Source: Xanthobacteraceae bacterium (GTDB lineage: Bacteria > Pseudomonadota > Alphaproteobacteria > Rhizobiales > Xanthobacteraceae). From it: a stretch of DNA of 12,034 bases. Where the stretch lies: NCBI GenBank assembly GCA_030040825.1, contig JASHSY010000396.1, positions 1-12,034 of the forward strand, given 5' to 3'. A program made the position numbers and the translations under genes. Below, one piece after another: positions 7,402 to 12,034 of this stretch. Positions within the stretch are counted from its first letter, which is position 1, and the number at the start of each line of letters is the position of its first letter. The notes beneath the pieces are model-generated. The model was not told where the DNA came from. It saw only the letters and a program-made list of their open reading frames with translations, and searched no databases.

Positions 7402-8372
7402 GCGTCGCCTCCCTTTTTCTTCTTGTCCTTCGACTTGAGCGCGTCATCGCGCGCCTGCGCCGCCGCTTCCGAGAGCTGCACGCTCACCCGATCCGGGAGC
7501 CGCAGATCCACCGCGACGATATCGCGCGACAGGAGCTTCTTTTCACGATCGAGGGTAACCAACCGGTCAAGTGCCGGCGCGACGTTGCCTTCGGGCAAAC
7601 GGACGTCGATGCCATTGGCCAGCCGAAGATTCCAGCGTCGTTGCGCGACCAGGATCGAGGCCCGCACGCGCGCGCGGATATCTGGATAGCGGTCGACGAC
7701 AGCGAGGAAGTCCTTGGCCTGCCGCTCGGCGCCGCGCCCGACAACGAGCGGCAAGCCGCGATAACGGTCTTCGACAAACGGTTCGAGTACGGTGCCGTCG
7801 GCGGCAATGACGCTGAGGCGGCCATTTTTCTGCCAAAGCGCGAATGCCTTCCGCTCGGTGACGGTGATCTGAAGCCGATCGGGATAGAGTTTGAGGACGG
7901 CCGCATCCGCGATCCACGGATTGGCCATCAAGCGGGCACGCGCAGCGTCGGCGTCGAGGAACAAAAGCGAGGCCCGCCCGGTCACCCCGGCGGCGGTGAG
8001 AACTTCCTCGCGACTGACTTCTTTCGGTCCGGTCAGCGAAACTGCGGCGATTCCAAAACCAAGCGCACCGGCCGCCTCATCGCGGGCATCTTTCAACCAC
8101 GCCACGAAGCCGGCGACGTGACCGCCGGCGACCACGCCGTAACCGAGCGTAGCGGCGAGCAACAAAGCCGAACCGGCGACACCGATGCCCGGCGGGGGCA
8201 CCCGCATGATGCGAAAGCGCCAGCGGCCGAAGCGCCGACGGTAGTTGGTGAAGCCGGCAAAGCGAACGAATGCGCGCGAGCGCGATCGCCCGTCAAACGG
8301 CGCGCCAATATTTTCCGCTGCCTCTAGCCTCGACCGCGTCAGCGGTTGGTCGAGGCGTCCTCCACCATCCAT
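7398..8372 (-). CDS. ftsQ: Cell division protein FtsQ
   Basis: FtsQ is a bitopic inner-membrane protein that links cytoplasmic and periplasmic divisome parts, binding FtsB and FtsL. The 324-residue protein has an Arg-rich cytoplasmic N-terminus of about 58 residues, one membrane segment (about 61-83, PGIGVAGSALLLAATLGYGV), and a periplasmic POTRA domain (about 108-175, IAAVSLTGPKEVSREEVLTAAGV and NPWIADAAVLKLYPDRLQI). The FtsQ/DivIB domain follows, with VIAADGTVLEPF and YRGLPLVVG. It ends in an unusual lysine-rich tail, KSKDKKKKGGDA. The ATG at 8372 gives a 34-nt overlap with the end of ddl; the N-terminal MDGGGRL resembles rhizobial FtsQ starts as I recall them. Later starts would shorten the cytoplasmic part only. 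The stop overlaps the ftsA start, so expression is probably coupled with both neighbours. Confidence 0.93.
   Translation of the reverse strand: MDGGGRLDQPLTRSRLEAAENIGAPFDGRSRSRAFVRFAGFTNYRRRFGRWRFRIMRVPPPGIGVAGSALLLAATLGYGVVAGGHVAGFVAWLKDARDEAAGALGFGIAAVSLTGPKEVSREEVLTAAGVTGRASLLFLDADAARARLMANPWIADAAVLKLYPDRLQITVTERKAFALWQKNGRLSVIAADGTVLEPFVEDRYRGLPLVVGRGAERQAKDFLAVVDRYPDIRARVRASILVAQRRWNLRLANGIDVRLPEGNVAPALDRLVTLDREKKLLSRDIVAVDLRLPDRVSVQLSEAAAQARDDALKSKDKKKKGGDA
7402..7415 (-). promoter_or_regulatory. Strong ribosome binding site of ftsA, inside ftsQ
   Basis: On the minus strand AAGGGAGG (7415-7408) lies six nt before the ftsA ATG at 7401. It is the best Shine-Dalgarno in the window and lies within the lysine-rich final codons of ftsQ. 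It decides the ftsA start in favour of 7401 and indicates that ftsA is translated strongly, with coupling to ftsQ through the ATGA overlap. Confidence 0.75.
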
Positions 8373-9253
8373 CGCACCAGCTCGTCGAAGGTGATGCCCG
8401 CATACGCCGCAAGCTCGGGCACGAGCGAAGTTTCGGTCATGCCCGGCTGCGTATTGATCTCAAGACAGACCAGCTTTCCCGTTCCCCGATCGTCGTAACG
8501 GAAGTCTGCGCGGCTTACGCCGCGGCAACCAAGCGCGCCGTGGGCAGCCAAGCTCAATCTGCGGACTTCCTGGTAAACATTTGGTAAAATTTGCGCCGGC
8601 AGCAGGTGCTTGGAACCCCCGGCCGCGTACTTGGCCTCATAGTCGTAGAAGCGCGTTGCCGGTACGATCTCGATAACATCGAGCGCTCGGTCGCCCAGGA
8701 CGGCGCAAGTTAGCTCCTTGCCTGGAATATAGCGCTCGATCAGCACCTTATCGCCAAAAGCCCAATCGTCGCGAAACAGCTCCTGCGGCGGATGCGGATG
8801 GTCCTCGGTGACGATAAAGACTCCCACACTGGAGCCTTCCGCCATCGGCTTGACCACATAGGGCGGCGTCATCAGGTGACGTTGCGCCGCTTCCAAGCGC
8901 GACGCGACCAAATCGTCCGCGACCGGAATACCGGCACCGCGAAACACCGCCTTGGCGTACCCCTTGTGCATGGCAAGCGCCGAGGCGAGCACGCCGGAGT
9001 GACTGTAGGGAATGCCGAGGATTTCCAGCACGCCTTGCAGAGTGCCGTCCTCACCTGGCCGGCCATGCAGGACGTTAAGCGCCACATCCGGCTTCGCCGC
9101 GGTGAGCACTGCCGCCACATCGCGGTTGGCGTCGATTGCGGTAACCCGATATCCGGCACGGGTAAGCGCATCGGCACAGGCCTTGCCCGAGCGCAGCGAT
9201 ATCTCGCGCTCAGCCGACCAGCCTCCCATCAGAACGGCGACGTGCTTGGCCAT
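8339..9253 (-). CDS. ddl: D-alanine--D-alanine ligase
   Basis: This ATP-grasp enzyme joins two D-Ala molecules to make the terminal dipeptide of the peptidoglycan stem. At 304 residues it is of the short DdlB type typical of division gene clusters. Motifs in order are VLMGGWSAEREISLRSG (7-23), the HGRPGEDGTLQG loop (63-74), YSHSGVLASALAMHK (83-97), PYVVKPMAEGSSVGV (131-145, nucleotide and D-Ala binding), the omega-loop YDYEAKY (203-209), SRADFRYD (247-254), and the Mg-binding EINTQPGMTETSLVP (265-279). All catalytic elements seem intact. The ATG at 9253 is the natural start; it has only a weak upstream G-rich match. ftsQ starts within its last 34 nt. It is preceded by an 81-bp spacer with repeat elements, so ddl may head the ddl-ftsQ-ftsA-ftsZ unit. 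Confidence 0.97.
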   Translation of the reverse strand: MAKHVAVLMGGWSAEREISLRSGKACADALTRAGYRVTAIDANRDVAAVLTAAKPDVALNVLHGRPGEDGTLQGVLEILGIPYSHSGVLASALAMHKGYAKAVFRGAGIPVADDLVASRLEAAQRHLMTPPYVVKPMAEGSSVGVFIVTEDHPHPPQELFRDDWAFGDKVLIERYIPGKELTCAVLGDRALDVIEIVPATRFYDYEAKYAAGGSKHLLPAQILPNVYQEVRRLSLAAHGALGCRGVSRADFRYDDRGTGKLVCLEINTQPGMTETSLVPELAAYAGITFDELVRWMVEDASTNR

Positions 9254-9334
9254 GCCCCAGCCTGGTTCGTCAGCGATCCCCGCTGATTCGCTGGGTCACC
9301 AATAGAATCCACTATTGGCGAAAAATCGAGAGTC
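9254..9334. promoter_or_regulatory. Spacer before ddl: inverted repeat and three GANTC sites
   Basis: The 81 bp between the hydroxylase stop and ddl contain a perfect inverted repeat, CCAATAG/CTATTGG with a 6-bp centre (9299-9318). They also hold three GANTC sites: GATTC 9285-9289, GAATC 9305-9309 (within the inverted repeat) and GAGTC 9330-9334. GANTC is the target of the alphaproteobacterial methylase CcrM, and GcrA uses methylated sites at cell-cycle promoters. A second possible stem is CAGCGA/TCGCTG. I could not place a clear -35/-10 pair. No terminator is apparent: the A/T tract lies on the wrong side of the stem for minus-strand transcription. Confidence 0.4.
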
Positions 9335-10534
9335 TCAGGGCCCTTTGGCGTCCGGCACCACGGCTCCGTCATAGAGCCACGCCAGACATTTGAACAAATG
9401 CGCCTCGTCCCACTCGGCTACCGTCGCATTGCGGACGTCACGGGCAACGCCCTCGTCGAGATGGTAGAAGTCCCAGATTGCGCGGGATTCGAGTTGGACA
9501 CGTGCGGTGCGGAGCAGCCGAGCGGCCTCGAAGCGGCGGAAGGCGCTGGTAAAGTCGCCGTCAGTGGCGGCGATCAGTTCGCCGAGACAAGCGCCATCTT
9601 CAATCGCCATGCCGGCGCCTTGTGCCAACGATTGCAGCGGCGCATGCGCAGCATCGCCAAGCAGGACGACACGGCCCTGGTGCCAGTGGCGGATTGGGTC
9701 GCGATCGGACACCGCCCGCCGCCACCGCATGTCCAACATGCCGATCAGCGCGCGGGCGGCGGGATGCACGTTGCGATAGGTGTATTCAAGCTCAGCGCGA
9801 TAGGCAGCCGGGTCGCCGCGTTCAGCATGAGTAGCGGTGCGGAAGACCGCCACGATGTTGAATTCCGTCCCTTGGCGCAGCGGATAATGCACAACATGCA
9901 AGCCCGGCCCTGCCCATAGGGCAGAATTGTCGCGCGCCAGATCAGCTTTCACCTGCGCCATTGGCACGATGGTACGAAACGCCACATAGCCGCTTGGGCG
10001 CGGATCGCCATCGCCGATGAGCCTGGCGCGGAACCAAGAACTCAGTCCGTCGGCAGCGACGAGTGCAGCGCCGGAAAATGCGCGGCCATCTTTCGTTTCG
10101 ACCGCGACCGCGTCGCCCCGGTCAGCAAAATTCATCACCATCGCGTCGGGAACGAGTTCAACGGCGTCATGCCGCCGGCACGCATCGAGCAGAATGTTAT
10201 GCAAGTCGATGCGATGCACGACGATGTAGGGATATTTAAAGCGCGCGCGGAACGAGGAGCCGGTCGGGATGTGAACGAGCTCCTTGCCGCTGAGCGCGTC
10301 CATCATCGAAAGCGCCACCGGGAAATCCGCTATCGCCAGCACCTGCTCGCTGAGGCCGAGCCGATCGAACTCGTGAAAGACGTTGGGCCCGAACTGAATG
10401 CCGTAGCCGATGGCGCCGAATTGCGGCGCGCCTTCCAGTACGCGCGTCGGCCAGCCATGGCGCGCCAAAGCGAGCGCCGTCGTCAGTCCGCCAAGCCCAC
10501 CGCCGACAATGAGGATAGGATCGCGCTTCGCCAT
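9335..10534 (-). CDS. FAD-dependent aromatic hydroxylase, 3-hydroxybenzoate 6-hydroxylase/salicylate hydroxylase-like
   Basis: This is a group A flavoprotein monooxygenase of 399 residues. It has the Rossmann GGGLGG motif for FAD (11-16), the DG motif VAADGLSSWFRARL (159-172) and the GD motif GRVVLLGDAAHAPLQSLAQG (287-306), which closes the FAD site. The LQSLAQGAGMAIEDG run and the C-terminal CLAWLYDG are reminiscent of 3-hydroxybenzoate 6-monooxygenases, which use NADH and O2 to make gentisate. Salicylate 1-hydroxylase and 6-hydroxynicotinate 3-monooxygenase are close alternatives, so the substrate is unproven. No membrane segment is seen; it should be cytoplasmic. The ATG at 10534 lies 14 nt after the murB stop without a clear Shine-Dalgarno, so co-transcription with murB is likely. 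No ring-cleavage genes are in the window, and its place in a division cluster is unexpected. Confidence 0.85.
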   Translation of the reverse strand: MAKRDPILIVGGGLGGLTTALALARHGWPTRVLEGAPQFGAIGYGIQFGPNVFHEFDRLGLSEQVLAIADFPVALSMMDALSGKELVHIPTGSSFRARFKYPYIVVHRIDLHNILLDACRRHDAVELVPDAMVMNFADRGDAVAVETKDGRAFSGAALVAADGLSSWFRARLIGDGDPRPSGYVAFRTIVPMAQVKADLARDNSALWAGPGLHVVHYPLRQGTEFNIVAVFRTATHAERGDPAAYRAELEYTYRNVHPAARALIGMLDMRWRRAVSDRDPIRHWHQGRVVLLGDAAHAPLQSLAQGAGMAIEDGACLGELIAATDGDFTSAFRRFEAARLLRTARVQLESRAIWDFYHLDEGVARDVRNATVAEWDEAHLFKCLAWLYDGAVVPDAKGP

Positions 10535-10548
10535 GCGGAAACACTACG

Positions 10549-11469
10549 CTATTTCGCAACCCCGATCCGCTTGATCTCCCATTCGAGATCGACGCCGGAA
10601 TTCTCGTGCACCCGCCGCCGCACCGTTTCGCCGAGCGTTTCGATGTCGGCGGCGGCCGCGTGGCCTAGGTTGATCAGAAAATTACAATGCAGATCGGAAA
10701 CTTGCGCATCGCCGATGCGAAGGCCGCGGCAGCCGGCGGCATCTATCAGCTGCCAAGCCTTCTTTGCACCGGGCGGGTTCTTGAAAGTAGAGCCGCCGGT
10801 GCGACTCTTGATTGGCTGCGTGGCCTCGCGGCTTTCGGTGATTTTGTCCATTTCGGCTGCGATGACGGCCGGGTCGCCACGTTCGCCGCGGAATGTGGCC
10901 TGTGTGAAGATGTAATCATCCGGCGCGCCGCAGTGGCGATAAGAATAGTGCATATCGGCATTGCCGAGCACATGGAGGCGGCCAGATCGATCGACAGCCC
11001 GTGCTTCGACGAGTGCGTCCTTGGTTTCGCGGCCGTAAGCGCCACCGTTCATGCGCAGTGCACCACCGACCGCGCCTGGAATGCCACGCAGAAACGACAG
11101 TCCGGCGATGCCCGCCTGTTGCGCCGCCCGCGCCACTTTGACGTCGGGTACCGCCGCGCCCACCCGAATGTCGGCGCTTTCGACGACAATCTCGCTAAAG
11201 CCGCGTCCAAGCCTGATCACCACTCCGGGCACGCCGCCGTCGCGGATGATGAGGTTGGAGCCAAGCCCTATCACAGTCACGGGAATCTCGGCGGGCAGGC
11301 GCGTCAAAAGATAGGCGAGGTCTTCCTCGTCCTCCGGCATGAACAAAACCTGCGCCGGCCCGCCGACGCGAAACCAGGTCAGCTCTGCGAGCGGCTGGTT
11401 CGCCATCAACCGCCCACGCAAGGCCGGCATAGTCGCGCGTAATGCGACCGCGGTATCCGGAAAGCTCAT
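10549..11469 (-). CDS. murB: UDP-N-acetylenolpyruvoylglucosamine reductase MurB
   Basis: MurB reduces UDP-GlcNAc-enolpyruvate to UDP-MurNAc with NADPH and FAD, the second committed step of peptidoglycan synthesis in the cytoplasm. The 306-residue protein shows the N-terminal PLAELTWFRVGGPA (26-39), the FAD-binding VIGLGSNLIIRDGG (66-79), GLSFLRGIPGAVGGALRMNGG (123-143), YSYRHC (175-180), and the active-site KSRTGGSTFKNP (221-232), with S227 as the likely proton donor. DAQVSDLHCNFLIN and the closing EWEIKRIG follow, with the conserved Glu at 298. The length fits the shorter MurB class. Its ATG overlaps the stop of the upstream amidotransferase as ATGA (11469-11466), which suggests translational coupling. 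The aromatic hydroxylase follows after 14 nt. murC, often next to murB, is not adjacent on the upstream side here. Confidence 0.97.
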   Translation of the reverse strand: MSFPDTAVALRATMPALRGRLMANQPLAELTWFRVGGPAQVLFMPEDEEDLAYLLTRLPAEIPVTVIGLGSNLIIRDGGVPGVVIRLGRGFSEIVVESADIRVGAAVPDVKVARAAQQAGIAGLSFLRGIPGAVGGALRMNGGAYGRETKDALVEARAVDRSGRLHVLGNADMHYSYRHCGAPDDYIFTQATFRGERGDPAVIAAEMDKITESREATQPIKSRTGGSTFKNPPGAKKAWQLIDAAGCRGLRIGDAQVSDLHCNFLINLGHAAAADIETLGETVRRRVHENSGVDLEWEIKRIGVAK

Positions 11470-12034
11470 ACCGCCGCTCCGACCGCCTTATCGAGCCACG
11501 CCGCTAGAACTTTCTGGCCGATCTCGCGGGTCGCCGGTCCGAGCGTGCGCGCCTGATTGCGCAGTTCACGCGGATCGATGCCAGCTTTGTTGAGCTCGAC
11601 GGTATGTCCAACCAGCCAGCTTTCGAACCGCGCCGGTTCCGTCTCAAGATGGAATTGCAAAGCAAGCTGCGCCGGCTTGCGCATGAACGCTTGCACCGGG
11701 CAATGCAGGGTCGATGCCAGCAACGCGCAGTCCTGCGGCAATTCGCAATTGTCGCCGTGCCAATGCAGGACGGGAGTCGCGCCAAGCGGTGCGAGCGGCG
11801 ATTTCTGCCCCTCCCCGCTCAACGTCAAGGGCGCCCAGCCAATCTCCTTGACCTGACCGGGCGCAACCGTGGCGTGGAGCGCCGCCGCCATCATCTGCGC
11901 GCCAAGGCAAATGCCGAGGATAGGTTTGTCCGCTTGAATCCGCGCGGCGATTGCCGCGATTTCGCCGGCAATGAACGGATAAATCTCCTGTTCGTACACA
12001 CCGATCGGACCGCCGAGCACGACGACGAGTTCGG
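11466..12034 (-). CDS. Class I glutamine amidotransferase (GuaA-like), 5' end outside the window
   Basis: Class I glutamine amidotransferases release ammonia from glutamine at a Cys-His-Glu triad. The visible 188 residues begin in frame with ELVVVLGGPIGVYEQE, the G-G-P strand and loop of the fold. The nucleophile elbow follows in ILGICLGAQMMA (Cys at visible residue 42), and the His/Glu pair is in LALQFHLETE (H128, E130). The C-terminal stretch ESWLVGHTVELNKAGIDP...VLAAWLDKA resembles stand-alone GuaA-like (YfeJ-type, COG0518) proteins rather than the glutaminase half of true GMP synthase, since no ATP pyrophosphatase domain follows. The acceptor substrate is unknown. The coding frame is open to the window edge; a GTG at 12020 is internal to the fold and not the true start. 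It overlaps murB by 4 nt, so the two are probably co-translated. Confidence 0.85.
   Translation of the reverse strand, partial: ELVVVLGGPIGVYEQEIYPFIAGEIAAIAARIQADKPILGICLGAQMMAAALHATVAPGQVKEIGWAPLTLSGEGQKSPLAPLGATPVLHWHGDNCELPQDCALLASTLHCPVQAFMRKPAQLALQFHLETEPARFESWLVGHTVELNKAGIDPRELRNQARTLGPATREIGQKVLAAWLDKAVGAAV

Noticed and set aside
9299..9318. CCAATAG/CTATTGG stem as a terminator after the hydroxylase
   Set aside because: In the direction of transcription the T run lies before the stem, not after it, and the stem is AT-rich; better viewed as a possible operator.

Overview
The window reads as the chromosome of an alphaproteobacterium, most likely of the Hyphomicrobiales (Rhizobiales), close to the Bradyrhizobium/Xanthobacteraceae side. 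The grounds are the GC-rich coding sequence, the gene order ddl-ftsQ-ftsA-ftsZ-lpxC-bamD-recN-ligA, and an FtsZ with a long linker ending in a DIPAFLRRQ-type tail. The genus assignment is inference. All ten genes lie on the minus strand, so transcription runs from base 12034 towards base 1.

In transcription order, the first block is a class I glutamine amidotransferase (cut by the window edge), murB, and an FAD-dependent aromatic hydroxylase. The amidotransferase stop and the murB start share an ATGA. The hydroxylase begins 14 nt after murB, so the three look like one transcription unit. An 81-bp spacer with an inverted repeat and three GANTC sites separates this block from ddl.

The second block is the division core: ddl (D-Ala-D-Ala for peptidoglycan), ftsQ (divisome membrane protein), ftsA (actin-like tether of the Z ring) and ftsZ (tubulin-like ring). 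ddl and ftsQ overlap by 34 nt, ftsQ and ftsA by 4 nt, and ftsA and ftsZ are 97 nt apart. A GC-rich hairpin followed by four T residues lies just after ftsZ and probably ends, or weakens, this unit.

The third block starts after a 381-bp AT-richer spacer: lpxC (committed step of lipid A synthesis), bamD (outer-membrane protein assembly lipoprotein), recN (double-strand break repair) and the N-terminus of ligA (NAD-dependent DNA ligase). It pairs envelope growth with DNA repair, a neighbourhood known from other alphaproteobacteria.

I see no tRNA, rRNA, CRISPR array, insertion sequence or phage remnant, and no frameshifted gene. This is largely a housekeeping region. The least expected items are the aromatic hydroxylase and the amidotransferase flanking murB, and the structured spacers before ddl, lpxC and bamD. 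I found no convincing undescribed system.
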